Source: JBMOKT01 sp049323895 (GTDB lineage Bacteria; Bacillota; Peptococcia; Peptococcales; BICA1-8). From it: 64,000 nucleotides of DNA. Numbering within the stretch: the first letter of the stretch is position 1; each line of letters opens with the position of its first letter. Below, one piece after another: positions 50,501-60,253 of this stretch. Location of the stretch: assembly GCA_049323895.1 (NCBI GenBank), contig JBMOKT010000006.1, positions 1 through 64,000 on the forward strand, given 5' to 3'. The translations under genes were made by a program, and so were the position numbers. The notes beneath the pieces are model-generated. The model did not search any database and was not told the DNA's origin. It saw only the letters and a list, made by a program, of their open reading frames with translations.

Positions 50501-51071
50501 GGAAAGCCTCAACCCCCATTTTCTTTAAGTTCTGGGACAGCCTGTTTAATGGCAACCCAACTACATTAAAGTAACAGCCATTTATACCATCCACCAAAAG
50601 GGCCCCTAAACCTTGAATGCCATAGGCACCCGCTTTATCCATAGGTTCACCGCTTTTTACATAAGCCTTAACCTCTTCATCCTGCAGCTTTCTGAATTTT
50701 ACAGTTGTAATTTCAACATCGGTGATACAGCCTTTAGTAAATGTATTCACCAACGCAATGCCCGTCATTACCTGATGGCTGGAACCGGAAAGGAACCTAA
50801 GCATATTAAAAGCGTCGTCCTCTGATTCCGGTTTGCCCAGAACCTTATTATCCTTGACGACAATAGTATCAGCACCAATAATAATACTATTTTCCGCTGA
50901 AATAGCCACGGTCTGGGCTTTTTCTAAGGCCAACTTTTGCACCCAGTCTGCGGGCTCATCCTCCCCAGGACTTCCTTCAAAAACATTACTAACCATGACC
51001 TCAAATGGAATTTTAATTTGATTAAGCAATTCTTTACGCCTGGGAGATGCTGAAGCCAAGATAATTTTCAC
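50487..51071 (-). CDS. maf: Maf family nucleotide pyrophosphatase
   Basis: Protein of 194 residues starting MKIILASASPRRKELLNQ, with the family motif SASPRR, GADTIVV and the C-terminal YGIQGLGALLVDGINGCYFNVVGLP. Hydrolyses non-canonical or dTTP/UTP/CTP nucleotides and is linked to septum control. Overlaps radC. Confidence 0.94.
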   Translation of the reverse strand: MKIILASASPRRKELLNQIKIPFEVMVSNVFEGSPGEDEPADWVQKLALEKAQTVAISAENSIIIGADTIVVKDNKVLGKPESEDDAFNMLRFLSGSSHQVMTGIALVNTFTKGCITDVEITTVKFRKLQDEEVKAYVKSGEPMDKAGAYGIQGLGALLVDGINGCYFNVVGLPLNRLSQNLKKMGVEAFHDFT

Positions 51072-51087
51072 AACTTTAGGAAACCTC

Positions 51088-51357
51088 CTACAACCGGAAA
51101 TAAATAAAAAGGGCTAAAAGAAAGCCGATGATACTAGCTACATTAATATTTATTATTAACCCAAAGGTTATTGTTAAAACAACTAAGTTAATGGAAGTAG
51201 GCGCCAACCCAATAGGCTGAAAGCCGGTTTTTAATATTGGCAGATATCCGCCTAAGGTTTGTCCCAAAAGTGTCCCGATTAATCCGCCAATTACTAGTAA
51301 TATTACCAAAAGCCAGGGGCTTTTAAAACCGCTTCTCAAATAAAAACCCTCCTCCAA
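51088..51357 (-). CDS. DUF4321 family small membrane protein
   Basis: Protein of 89 residues with two hydrophobic segments (PWLLVILLVIGGLIGTLLG and INLVVLTITFGLIININVASIIGFLLALFIYF). Fits DUF4321, a conserved Clostridia gene found just upstream of maf. Function unknown. Confidence 0.8.
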   Translation of the reverse strand: MEEGFYLRSGFKSPWLLVILLVIGGLIGTLLGQTLGGYLPILKTGFQPIGLAPTSINLVVLTITFGLIININVASIIGFLLALFIYFRL

Positions 51358-51460
51358 AAAGTTATAATAGGCGACTATACTCTAGGATAAGTTTATCACC
51401 CTTAGTAGATGTATACAAGAAATAACCAGATTGTAATTCTTGGAATAGGTATTTTGTATT

Positions 51461-51531
51461 AAAAAACCGCCTGCGGCGTTTAGTGCTAGTGGCTAGTTGG
51501 TTAGTTATCCACAACTAAAAATTTATTTTTT
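51461..51531. repeat. Intergenic repeat element with heptamer units and a DnaA-box sequence, copy 2
   Basis: AAAAAACCGCCT-GCGGCGTTTAGTG, TGGCTAG units (51490-) and the 30-bp block 51502-51531 identical to 15412-15441, holding TTATCCACA (51505-51513). Lies between rex and the DUF4321 gene, directly beside the rex terminator. Confidence 0.8.
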
Positions 51532-51536
51532 CCGAT

Positions 51537-51563
51537 AAAAAAACGCCAGTAGAAATGGCGTTT
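51537..51563 (-). terminator. rex terminator
   Basis: AAACGCCA / TGGCGTTT stem with a 7-nt loop; the second arm overlaps the rex stop codon. Minus-strand T7 follows. Confidence 0.82.
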
Positions 51564-52200
51564 AATTTCTATCCCTGCCTAACTCAAGGTTAAAGGTTAA
51601 TATCTCCAAATTTACAGCTAAATCAACATTTCTCAATTCAATCTCTTCAGGGACGGAGATAACAATAGGTGCAAAATTTAAAATTGCCTTAATTCCACTC
51701 TCAACCATGCCATCTGCTACATCCTGAGCGTAGGAAGAGGGAACTGCAAGAATCCCAATATCAATCTGCTTGTCCCGTACAATTTCATTTAACTTGGATA
51801 CGGCATAAATGGGTATACCATTTAAAGTAAGACCCACCTTATTAAGGTCGTTATCGAAAACCGCTACTACCTCAAAACCTCTTTCACGAAAACCTTTATA
51901 TTGAGTTAAGGCAGATCCCAGATTTCCAGCTCCAACAATAATTACCCGCCAGTTTTTATTTAAGCCTAAAATTTTTACAATATGCTGATTCAAATCTTTA
52001 ACATTATAGCCAACCCCACGGGTTCCAAATTCGCCAAAGTAGGCTAAATCTTTTCTAACCTGGGCAGGGCTTCCGCCTACCCCTTCGGCAATTTCTCCTG
52101 ATGATATATTGGTTACACCTTTTTTATCTAATTGGGTTAAATAACGGGAATAAACTGAAAGTCTGATAATGGTTGCTTCCGGTATCTTTAGGGTTTTCAA
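51562..52200 (-). CDS. rex: Redox-sensing transcriptional repressor Rex
   Basis: NADH-sensing repressor of 212 residues. TTG at 52200 follows GAAGGAGGGGG and gives the family's N-terminus (KTLKIPEATIIRLSVYSRYL); longer frames extend without support. N-terminal winged helix (GSPAQVRKDLAYFGEFGTRG) and a Rossmann domain (VIIVGAGNLGSALTQYKGF). Usually controls fermentation and respiration genes in response to the NADH/NAD+ ratio. Confidence 0.95.
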   Translation of the reverse strand: MKTLKIPEATIIRLSVYSRYLTQLDKKGVTNISSGEIAEGVGGSPAQVRKDLAYFGEFGTRGVGYNVKDLNQHIVKILGLNKNWRVIIVGAGNLGSALTQYKGFRERGFEVVAVFDNDLNKVGLTLNGIPIYAVSKLNEIVRDKQIDIGILAVPSSYAQDVADGMVESGIKAILNFAPIVISVPEEIELRNVDLAVNLEILTFNLELGRDRN

Positions 52201-52290
52201 TCGGCATCCCCCTCCTTCTTCTCTATAGTATAGCATACAATAAAAGAAATCGACAATAAAGTAGATTTTTTCCAATGGTGAATCATATAT

Positions 52291-53115
52291 CTAGTTGATA
52301 CCCTGTTTATGGTTAGTATCAGATATTAGGCTATGGTATGCTCCTATCAGTTCCAGCAGGTAGCTCTGACTGTACAAAACCCCTTTGTCCGACTTATTTT
52401 TCAATAAGGCTCCTAAACTATCGTTATAAGACACAGCTTTTTCTTTGACTTTAACCAACTCGTTTTCAAATTCCCTGCTTTCCGCCAGGACTAAAACACC
52501 ATCAATTGCTTTTATGCTTTCATTGACTTCATCTTGCAGGCGCTTAAGCATATCTTCCCAAATTTCCAATTCATAAGTAGAAATCTTTGGGGATTGGAAC
52601 ATCTTGAGGGAATGGTTAAAGGCAATATCAAATTTGCCCAAAGCAGGAGCAAGTTTTTCCTTCATATATAGGTTTGAACTAAAAAATTTTAGTGCCCGAT
52701 CATTTATTAAACCCTTACCAATAAAGGCTTCAAAACCAGCCTTTTGTAAAGACTGTTCTAGTTCCTTTCCCTCTGCCCTCTGGCTAAAGCAGCCTAACCA
52801 AATCTTGTAAGGGGCATCCGAGGAGACAGAGGGTCTGAAACCTAGGGTGACAAGCCTATCAATGGTAGCCTGGGCAGATCTTACATCGGAAAACACTCCT
52901 ACCTGTATTGTGTAAAAATCAATCGGCTCCAATCTAAGTACCATTTTCTTTTCAACAGGAGGGGCGGGAATCTTAACCTGCTTACTAGCAACCTGGGGCA
53001 GGTTGTCCCCTAACAGCAGATTATAAATATAATAACCTCCCAGTAACTGTCCAAACAAAATTGAAGCAGCACCAATTACTATGGTCAGGATTATTAAAGC
53101 AAATATCCTTCTCAT
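52291..53115 (-). CDS. SPOR-domain membrane protein
   Basis: Protein of 274 residues: N-terminal membrane segment (RRIFALIILTIVIGAASILFG), then a SPOR domain (about 65-135: FYTIQVGVFSDVRSAQATID, KIWLGCFSQRAEGKELEQSL) that binds denuded peptidoglycan glycan strands, and a C-terminal helical region. ATG 53115 has GTGGGTGA just upstream; a GTG four codons earlier is an alternative. Probably acts at the septum or sporulation wall. Between folC and rex. Confidence 0.85.
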   Translation of the reverse strand: MRRIFALIILTIVIGAASILFGQLLGGYYIYNLLLGDNLPQVASKQVKIPAPPVEKKMVLRLEPIDFYTIQVGVFSDVRSAQATIDRLVTLGFRPSVSSDAPYKIWLGCFSQRAEGKELEQSLQKAGFEAFIGKGLINDRALKFFSSNLYMKEKLAPALGKFDIAFNHSLKMFQSPKISTYELEIWEDMLKRLQDEVNESIKAIDGVLVLAESREFENELVKVKEKAVSYNDSLGALLKNKSDKGVLYSQSYLLELIGAYHSLISDTNHKQGIN

Positions 53116-53177
53116 TAATTCACCCACTCGTGTTACAGGTTACCATTAGCATCAAGCCGCAAGGTTCTTTACTATAC

Positions 53178-54479
53178 TTATGAGCAGGAAAATTTTTTTA
53201 GAACATATTCACGACTTTCCCCCAACAGATAGAGGGAGCCGGTTATGCATAGCAAGTCGTCTTTTTCCCCCAAAGAAAAAGCTTTATCAATTGCCTGATG
53301 GTAATCCTCCACAGTAATAATTTCCTTCTCAAGGGGCTCCAGCAAATTAATTAAACTCTCCCAGTCTCCAGCCCTCTGATTGGGGGGCTTAGTAACTACA
53401 AACACGTCACCCAAGGGTCCTAGCAGCCTGATAATCTCTTGTTTATCCTTATCACCCAGTACTCCTAATACAAATATTAACTTGCGGTAATTGAAATACT
53501 TGGGGATCGCCTGGGATAAACTGCGTGCCCCTTCAGGGTTATGAGCTCCATCAAACAAAACCTGGGTTTTAAATTGATGATATTCCAGGCGTCCAGGCCA
53601 TTTAACCTTTCTTATCCCTGAATAAATTTGCTCTTTTTCTATTTTCCAACCCTGGGATTGTAAAGTTTCTATAGTCTTAATAGCTACTATGGCATTTTCT
53701 ATTTGATGGTCACCTAAAAGTGCTAAATGAAGACTTGAATAATAATCCCTATCGGTATTAAGATGGAATACTTGCCCTTGACTATTATAGCTTTGGGGGT
53801 TAAAACTGTATTCTTTAATAAAAAATACCGGGCAGTCCAATTCCCTGCAGGTTTGTTTGATCACTTCTTCGGCACCTGCATCCTGATAGGCACTAACAAC
53901 AGGTCGCTTATGTTTTATTATTCCTGCCTTTTCCCTGGCTATCGCTTCAATGGTATTACCAAGGTAGTCTGTATGGTCCTTGCTTATGCTTGTCAATACA
54001 GAAACTTCAGGGAGTATAACATTAGTTGAGTCCAGCCTGCCACCCATCCCTACTTCTATTACGGCAATATCGACTTGTTGCTGAGAAAAATAATTAAAGG
54101 CAAGGGCTGTTAAAATTTCAAATTCAGTGGGATTTTCCCCTGTAACTTTTAAAACTTGAGGTACAATATTCTTGATTTTCTCCATTTCCCGGGCAAAGTC
54201 ATTATCTTCAATGTCCGTTCCATTTATTCTAATGCGCTCAGAGTAGCTATGAAGGTGGGGAGATGTATACACCCCAACCTTTAGCTTTGCTTCCTGAAGT
54301 ATAGATGCAATAATGGCAGTAGTTGAACCTTTTCCATTTGTCCCGGCAATATGGATTGTCTTAATTTTTTTTTGAGGCTCCCCTAAAAGTCTGAGAAGCA
54401 GTTCTATCCTTTCCAGACCTAAGTTGATTCCAAATTTACATAAGTCATGCAAAAAATCTAGGGCTTCCTGATAATTCAT
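53178..54479 (-). CDS. folC: Folylpolyglutamate synthase / dihydrofolate synthase
   Basis: Protein of 433 residues. ATG 54479 follows AGGAAGGTGA; a longer frame lacks a site. Mur-ligase fold: P-loop HIAGTNGKGSTTAIIASIL (about 40-58), YTSPHLHSYSERIRING, DIAVIEVGMGGRLDSTNVI, ILFDGAHNPEGA (DGAHNP). Adds glutamates to folates. Follows valS as in many Firmicutes. Confidence 0.95.
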   Translation of the reverse strand: MNYQEALDFLHDLCKFGINLGLERIELLLRLLGEPQKKIKTIHIAGTNGKGSTTAIIASILQEAKLKVGVYTSPHLHSYSERIRINGTDIEDNDFAREMEKIKNIVPQVLKVTGENPTEFEILTALAFNYFSQQQVDIAVIEVGMGGRLDSTNVILPEVSVLTSISKDHTDYLGNTIEAIAREKAGIIKHKRPVVSAYQDAGAEEVIKQTCRELDCPVFFIKEYSFNPQSYNSQGQVFHLNTDRDYYSSLHLALLGDHQIENAIVAIKTIETLQSQGWKIEKEQIYSGIRKVKWPGRLEYHQFKTQVLFDGAHNPEGARSLSQAIPKYFNYRKLIFVLGVLGDKDKQEIIRLLGPLGDVFVVTKPPNQRAGDWESLINLLEPLEKEIITVEDYHQAIDKAFSLGEKDDLLCITGSLYLLGESREYVLKKFSCS

Positions 54480-54510
54480 AAAGTCACCTTCCTGTAATAC
54501 TAGAAACAAG

Positions 54511-54556
54511 TGACTAGTGACTAGTAGTATAGTGGCTAGTGACTGGTGACTAGTAG
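54511..54556. repeat. Period-7 repeat tract between folC and valS
   Basis: TGACTAG-TGACTAG-TAGTATAG-TGGCTAG-TGACTGG-TGACTAG-TAG, heptamers in register apart from one 8-mer. One of the longest members of the family. Confidence 0.8.
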
Positions 54557-54567
54557 TTTAATGTAGA

Positions 54568-57216
54568 CTAATCTTTATAGCTGTTGATTCGGGCGGTCAA
54601 GGCTTCCTTATTGGTAAGGTAATTAGCCAATTTTTCCCTTTCTTTGGCAATAACGTCCTGGGGTGCCTTAGATACAAAGCCCTCGCTACCCAGCTTTTTC
54701 TCTAATCTCTCAATTTCCTGATTAACTTTGCCTACTTCTTTTTCCAAACGGGCAATTTCTTTATCAATATCTATTAAGCCTTTTAAGGACAAGAATATTT
54801 CCACACCCTGGACGACAGCTGTTACCGCCTGCTCCGGTTTTTCCCTGTTTTCTAATTCCAATTGCAATTCCCCGACAGCCGCTAAAGACTTAATATACTC
54901 CATTCCATTACCAATAATCTCCTTATTGGTTTCTTTATTAGCCAGAATATAAACATCTGCTTCTTTACCAGGGGGTACATTCAGCTCACTTCTTAAGTTT
55001 CTGATAGACCGAATTATATCCATAATTAATGACATGTCATCTTCAATTTTTTTATCAATAAGTTCTTCTTCAACCTGAGGCCATGTGGTGAGCATTATAC
55101 TGTCCTTTTGATTGGGCAGATGCTGCCAAATTTCTTCCGTAATAAAAGGCATGAAGGGGTGGAGAAGTTCCATGGCGCCCCCTAAGATTTTGGCTAAAAC
55201 TTTTTGGGCGACAGCTTTGCTTTCTGCGGTTTCTTTGCCGTATAACCTGGGTTTTGCCAGTTCAATATACCAGTCACAAAATTCATTCCAGATAAATTCA
55301 TATAAGACACGCCCAGCTTCTCCTAATTCATATTTTTCTAAAAGTCGCGTCACTTCCTTAACAGTAGAATTATACCTGCTGATAATCCATTGGTCTGCCA
55401 TTTTGTAGGATGGTTGCAGACCATCTTCCTGATAATCCTCTAAATTCATTTGGACAAAACGGGCTGCATTCCAAATTTTATTGGCAAAATTCCGGGCGGC
55501 TTCCAATCTTTCAAATTGAAAACGCAAATCATTTCCCGGGGTGTTTCCAGTGATAAGCATAAACCTCAAGGTATCGGCACCATATTGTTCAATTACTTCC
55601 AAGGGGTCTACGCCATTACCAAGGGACTTGCTCATTTTTCTGCCCTGCCCGTCTAAAACTAAGCCATGTATAAAGACTTCTCTAAAGGGAACTTCATCCA
55701 TAAACTCTAAGGCGGTAAAAATCATCCTGGCAACCCAGAAAAAAATTATATCCCGCCCTGTTACAAGAACGCTGGTGGGGTAATATTTTGCCAAATCTTT
55801 GGTATCCTGAGGCCACCCTAGAGTTGAGAAGGGCCACAGCCCCGAACTAAACCATGTGTCAAGAACATCCGGATCTTGCTCCAGATGGGAAGAATTACAT
55901 TTGCGGCAGGACTGAGGTGTTTCTTTGCAGCATATTACCTCACCACATTCCTGACAATACCAAACAGGTATCCGATGCCCCCACCACAGCTGACGGGAGA
56001 TGCACCAATCCCTGATATTTTCCATCCAGTCCAAATAGACCTTGGTAAACCTCTCAGGTACAAATTTAACCCGCCCATCTTTGGCCGCTGCAATAGCAGG
56101 CTCCGCCAAAGGACGCATCTTTACAAACCACTGTTTGGAAACCATGGGCTCAATGACGGTATCGCAGCGGTAACAATGGCCTACTGCATGTCCATGTTCC
56201 TGAATTTTAATGAGATAACCTTTGCTTTCCAGTTCTTTAACTATCTGCTTGCGGCATTCGTATCTGTCCAAGCCTTTAAAGGAACCGGCGTTTTCATTCA
56301 TTACGGCATTTTTGTCCAAAACAGCGACTTGGGGCAGGTTATGCCTTTTAGCTACTTCAAAATCATTAGGGTCATGGGCAGGAGTTATTTTAACAGCACC
56401 TGTGCCAAACTTACTGTCTACATAAGTGTCGGCAACTACCGGGATAATCCTGTTCACGATAGGCAAGATTAAATTCGCACCAATTAGGTGAGCATATCGT
56501 TTATCCTCAGGATGAACAGCGACAGCAGTATCTCCAAGCATTGTTTCCGGGCGGGTTGTGGCAACCTCAATGTAATCAGCCCCATCTTCCGTCGGATAAC
56601 GCAAATGGTAGAGCTTACCTTCCTCATCAGAATGTTCTACTTCAATATCAGAAATGGTAGTCTGGCATTTTGGACACCAATTAATTATATAGTTATCCTG
56701 GTAAATCAGCCCTTTTTCAAACAAGCGGATGAAAACCTCTTTAACTGCCTCCGAACATCCTTCATCCATGGTAAACCTTTCCCGCTCCCAATCACAGGAA
56801 GTTCCAAGTTTTCTCAACTGTTTGGTAATGGTATTTCCATACTGGTGTTTCCAAGCCCAAGCCTTTTTCAGAAACTTTTCCCGTCCTAATTGGTGCTTAT
56901 TGGTCCCTTCCTTAGCCAACTGTTCTTCGACCTTGGCCTGGGTTGCAATTCCCGCATGATCTGTGCCGGGAAGCCACAGGGTATTGAATCCCTGCATCCT
57001 TTTCCATCTGGTTAAGATATCCTGCAGGGTATTGTCCAGGGCATGTCCCAGGTGCAATGACCCCGTCACATTTGGCGGGGGCATAACGATTGAATAATGG
57101 GGTGCATCATAATCTACATGGGCATGGAAATATTTATTGTCTTCCCAATGGGTATACCATTTTTCTTCCACCTGCTTAGGATCATAAACCTTAGATAAAC
57201 TTTTTCTTTCCTCCAT
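54568..57216 (-). CDS. valS: Valyl-tRNA synthetase
   Basis: Class I synthetase of 882 residues. HIGH motif in PPNVTGSLHLGHALDNTLQD, KMSKS in GRKMSKSLGNGVDPLEV, WCISRQLWWGHRIPVWYC, editing domain (TTRPETMLGDTAVAVHP), and the C-terminal coiled coil (about 810-880) typical of ValRS. ATG 57216 is favoured over GTG 57225, which lies too close to GGGAG. Controlled by the T-box leader directly upstream. Confidence 0.97.
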   Translation of the reverse strand: MEERKSLSKVYDPKQVEEKWYTHWEDNKYFHAHVDYDAPHYSIVMPPPNVTGSLHLGHALDNTLQDILTRWKRMQGFNTLWLPGTDHAGIATQAKVEEQLAKEGTNKHQLGREKFLKKAWAWKHQYGNTITKQLRKLGTSCDWERERFTMDEGCSEAVKEVFIRLFEKGLIYQDNYIINWCPKCQTTISDIEVEHSDEEGKLYHLRYPTEDGADYIEVATTRPETMLGDTAVAVHPEDKRYAHLIGANLILPIVNRIIPVVADTYVDSKFGTGAVKITPAHDPNDFEVAKRHNLPQVAVLDKNAVMNENAGSFKGLDRYECRKQIVKELESKGYLIKIQEHGHAVGHCYRCDTVIEPMVSKQWFVKMRPLAEPAIAAAKDGRVKFVPERFTKVYLDWMENIRDWCISRQLWWGHRIPVWYCQECGEVICCKETPQSCRKCNSSHLEQDPDVLDTWFSSGLWPFSTLGWPQDTKDLAKYYPTSVLVTGRDIIFFWVARMIFTALEFMDEVPFREVFIHGLVLDGQGRKMSKSLGNGVDPLEVIEQYGADTLRFMLITGNTPGNDLRFQFERLEAARNFANKIWNAARFVQMNLEDYQEDGLQPSYKMADQWIISRYNSTVKEVTRLLEKYELGEAGRVLYEFIWNEFCDWYIELAKPRLYGKETAESKAVAQKVLAKILGGAMELLHPFMPFITEEIWQHLPNQKDSIMLTTWPQVEEELIDKKIEDDMSLIMDIIRSIRNLRSELNVPPGKEADVYILANKETNKEIIGNGMEYIKSLAAVGELQLELENREKPEQAVTAVVQGVEIFLSLKGLIDIDKEIARLEKEVGKVNQEIERLEKKLGSEGFVSKAPQDVIAKEREKLANYLTNKEALTARINSYKD

Positions 57217-57242
57217 ATTTTTCACACTCCCTATATTAATAA

Positions 57243-57259
57243 TAGTGGCTAGTGGCTAG
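57243..57259. repeat. Heptamer repeat TAGTGGC x2
   Basis: TAGTGGC-TAGTGGC-TAG between the T-box terminator and valS. Confidence 0.75.
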
Positions 57260-57264
57260 AAAGT

Positions 57265-57580
57265 AAAAACCCCTTTCATCCGGATAAGGACGAAAGAGGT
57301 TTCTTCCGCGGTACCACCTTAATTTCACAACAGTGACAACTTAAAAGCTGTAACGGGCAAACCCGACTATTCCTACTAAACAGTCCTCAGATTAGCATAA
57401 TGAGGCTCCAATAAGGTGCTAATCCAGATGCTTAAAATTAACCTTGACCTTGATTTCAGAATAGTTCCTCAGGGGCTACTTCAGGACTAGACAAACCAGG
57501 GAATTTTCCAGCCTATGAATTCCCTTCTCTGTGGTCTCTACTTTCCCTACTCCTCCCCTTCTCAGGAAGTTAGTTAGATG
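57265..57580 (-). promoter_or_regulatory. T-box riboswitch upstream of valS (Val)
   Basis: On the minus strand the leader contains the T-box sequence AAGGTGGTACCGCGGAAG (near 57304-57321), which pairs with uncharged tRNA, and then a terminator (arms at 57268-57281 and 57288-57301, GGATGAAAGGGGTTTTT). Stem I elements lie further upstream (AGTA, AGAGAAGGGAA). The likely specifier is GUA, a Val codon, at 57477-57479, preceded by TGAA and followed by a purine and the closing strand of stem I (CCCCT pairing with AGGGG). Uncharged tRNA-Val would favour readthrough into valS. The rest of 57217-57604 is leader and spacer. Confidence 0.92.
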
Positions 57581-57604
57581 CAGTTATAAAAATAATATAC
57601 AAAA

Positions 57605-58108
57605 CTATTTGCTTCTGTCAAGCTGTACAAATCTTTCTTTCTTAGCCTCTTTGAAACTGTAGCCTTTGCGATCTTTTCTATCTTTAACCATTTTTTGACC
57701 TATCAGTCCACCAGAAGTTCCTAAGATAGCAGCTGCAAACCACTGGAACAAAACATCCTGCCAGGCAATAACTGCAGGTACAATCTCCAATAGAAAAATA
57801 GCAGAAAAAAGTCCCAGGAAAATACCTGTCCAGAGTCCATGCTGCCAACCCTTAATACCTGCCCTATAGGCAGAAAGATATCCCCCCAGAAAAAAAATTG
57901 TCCAGGTGACCAGTTTTAGTAAACCGGCCATAGAGTAAATGGTACCTTCAGTCACTGCCAAAATAACGAAAGTCCCTGCACCAACTAAAGCAAGCCAGAG
58001 CAGACAGGCTGCAATAATACCATACCATAATGCCGAATAACTTATAGTTGTATTTTGTTTAATGTTCATTTTTTTTAATCTGTTGGAAAAATTTAAATTT
58101 AATTTCAT
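57605..58108 (-). CDS. TIGR04086-like membrane protein
   Basis: Protein of 167 residues with four hydrophobic segments (GIIAACLLWLALVGAGTFVIL; LVTWTIFFLGGYLSAYRAG; GLWTGIFLGLFSAIFLLEIV; WFAAAILGTSGGLIGQKM) and a charged C-terminal tail. The GGYLSAYRAG-GWQHGLWTG region matches the TIGR04086 family of small Firmicute membrane proteins. Function unknown. GGAGGGGGTATC precedes the ATG. Upstream of the valS T-box on the same strand. Confidence 0.75.
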   Translation of the reverse strand: MKLNLNFSNRLKKMNIKQNTTISYSALWYGIIAACLLWLALVGAGTFVILAVTEGTIYSMAGLLKLVTWTIFFLGGYLSAYRAGIKGWQHGLWTGIFLGLFSAIFLLEIVPAVIAWQDVLFQWFAAAILGTSGGLIGQKMVKDRKDRKGYSFKEAKKERFVQLDRSK

Positions 58109-58234
58109 GATACCCCCTCCAATTTAAAATTAGTAACATTAATTTTTACGTATTTTTTAAAAAAGTATTCAAATAAAAATATTTTTATATTTTAGGAATA
58201 TATATTAATAACCATCTCCAAGGGGGGGAAACAG

Positions 58235-59308
58235 TTGTATAAATATAAAAAACCTATCCTTTTGCTGATTATAATAATTTTTATCTTCCTTCTAAACTCC
58301 TGCAGCATTGGAAAAAAAGAAAAACCCTTATTACCGGTAAGGGTATCTACTATAAGCCATTCTGTTTTATATGCTCCTCTATATCTGGCAGATGCACTAG
58401 GTTTTTTTAAAGAGGAGGGGCTTGAGGTTAGGGTTTTGAGCATAAATAATAACGGCACCCTTATCCATTCCCTTTACTCCAATGAGTCGGAAATAGTTAT
58501 TGCAGGACCTCAAAATACAATTAATAGAAGTGATGCAGCAAAGGAAGGTTTGCTTAATGTTGCCCAATTGGTTCAAAAAGACCCTTCCTGCCTCATGGCC
58601 CGGGAACCCCTGCCTGATTTTCAGTGGGAAAACTTAAATAAAAAAATAATTATAGGTGCTTCACAAAATTCTACTCCCCAGTTGATGCTGGAATATATAT
58701 TGAAGAAAAACCAGTTAGAACCCTATAAGAAGGTAGATTTAATATATAATATTCCTCAAGAAACAGTGATAGGTGCCTTCCAGGGAGGAGTAGGAAACTT
58801 CATCCACCTCCTTGAACCCGATGCTTCAGTTTCACTAGGGAAAGGTATGTTTTTAACTGCTGCATTAGCAGACGAAATTGATGATATTTCCTATAGCACG
58901 ATAATTGTAAAGGACTCCTTTTTAAAAACTAATCCGCATATTGTACAAAGTTTTATCAATGCTATCTACAAGTCTCAAATCTGGTTTAAATACCACAGGG
59001 AAAATGAAATTGCGACAAAATTAAAACCCTATTTCCCAGACTTGGAACAAGATACCCTGAAAAAGGTAGTATCCCGTTTTAAACAGCAAAACATATGGAC
59101 TGATACACCCATTGTAAGTGAAAAGGGATTCGATAAACTGCAGGACGTTATTATTTCCAGCGGTATGAGATCCCAAAAGCTGCCTTTTGAAAGTTTAACT
59201 GACAATACTTTTGCCTTAAAGGCACAGGAAATGATTCCAATACCTGAAGAATACACAGCAGAAAAAAAAACCACTTGGCAAAGAATTTGGAACAGATTAA
59301 GGGATTAA
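58235..59308 (+). CDS. Orphan ABC substrate-binding lipoprotein (NMT1/SsuA-like)
   Basis: Lipoprotein of 357 residues: signal peptide with lipobox LLNSC, then STISHSVLYAPLYLADALGFFKEEGLEV, the classic N-lobe of NMT1/TauA-like proteins that bind sulfonates, aromatics or thiamine precursors. TTG start is set by AAGGGGGGG 7 nt upstream. No permease or ATPase gene is next to it; it might use the SsuBC-like transporter at 12.8-14.3 kb or another elsewhere. Confidence 0.85.
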   Translation: MYKYKKPILLLIIIIFIFLLNSCSIGKKEKPLLPVRVSTISHSVLYAPLYLADALGFFKEEGLEVRVLSINNNGTLIHSLYSNESEIVIAGPQNTINRSDAAKEGLLNVAQLVQKDPSCLMAREPLPDFQWENLNKKIIIGASQNSTPQLMLEYILKKNQLEPYKKVDLIYNIPQETVIGAFQGGVGNFIHLLEPDASVSLGKGMFLTAALADEIDDISYSTIIVKDSFLKTNPHIVQSFINAIYKSQIWFKYHRENEIATKLKPYFPDLEQDTLKKVVSRFKQQNIWTDTPIVSEKGFDKLQDVIISSGMRSQKLPFESLTDNTFALKAQEMIPIPEEYTAEKKTTWQRIWNRLRD

Positions 59309-59382
59309 TAGCAAAGTCCCAGTTTTTGTGATAAAATTTTTGTTGTAGTTATTATTAACGAGAATACTTTGGAGGACTAAGC

Positions 59383-60225
59383 TTGCATCCACTATTTGCC
59401 GATTTACAGCTCCTGCTGGTTGCTTTAATCTGGGGCTTGACATTTCCCGTTGTGAAGGATGCATTACAAGGCATCTCGCCCTTTACGTTTTTGACTATAC
59501 GCTTTGCAATTGCAGGCATTTTTTTAGCTATTTTTTATTATAAGAAACTCTCTAAGCTTAATAAAAAAAATCTGCTGGCTGGTCTGTTTATTGGTATTGC
59601 TTTATTATCCGGTTATGGTTTTCAGACCGTTGGCATGCAGTATACCACCGCATCCAATGCTGCCTTTATCACAGGTTTGTCTGTTGTTATTGTTCCTTTT
59701 TTGAACATTCCCTTTAATCACAAACTACCAAACAAATTTACCCTGCTAGGTGCAGTCAGTGCTGCACTAGGACTAGCATTGCTATCACTTAATGAAACCC
59801 TTTCCATAAATTATGGGGACTTGCTCATCCTTGTCTGTGCAGTATCCTTTGCAGCCCATATAGTATTAGTTAGCAAATATGCACCTTCTTTAGATACAGA
59901 GCTTTTGACAATTGTACAACTTGGGGCGGTTGCTATCTTCAGCGGAATAATGGCATCAGCTGTGGAAACTATTCCCACAGGTCTTACAAAGGAAGTGGGG
60001 TTTGCACTGGCACTATGTGCTATTCCGGCAACATCCTGGGCTTTTTGGATTCAAAACAGGGTTCAAAAATTCACTTCACCTACCCGTACTGCTATTATTT
60101 TTTCTATGGAACCGGTTTTTGGGGCTATATTTGCTTATCTCTGGCTGGGAGAAATAATTACAACTAAGGGCTTGGTCGGTTGTGGTTTTGTACTGGCAGG
60201 CATGCTCATGGCGGAACTAAATTAG
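59383..60225 (+). CDS. EamA/DMT family transporter
   Basis: Ten-span membrane protein of 280 residues with two EamA repeats (LLVALIWGLTFPVVKDALQ... and the second from about 150). EamA transporters export amino acids or other metabolites; substrate not predictable. TTG start with GGAGGAC upstream. Confidence 0.9.
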   Translation: MHPLFADLQLLLVALIWGLTFPVVKDALQGISPFTFLTIRFAIAGIFLAIFYYKKLSKLNKKNLLAGLFIGIALLSGYGFQTVGMQYTTASNAAFITGLSVVIVPFLNIPFNHKLPNKFTLLGAVSAALGLALLSLNETLSINYGDLLILVCAVSFAAHIVLVSKYAPSLDTELLTIVQLGAVAIFSGIMASAVETIPTGLTKEVGFALALCAIPATSWAFWIQNRVQKFTSPTRTAIIFSMEPVFGAIFAYLWLGEIITTKGLVGCGFVLAGMLMAELN

Positions 60226-60253
60226 GTATATAATCTTTGAGGAGGAATGTAAT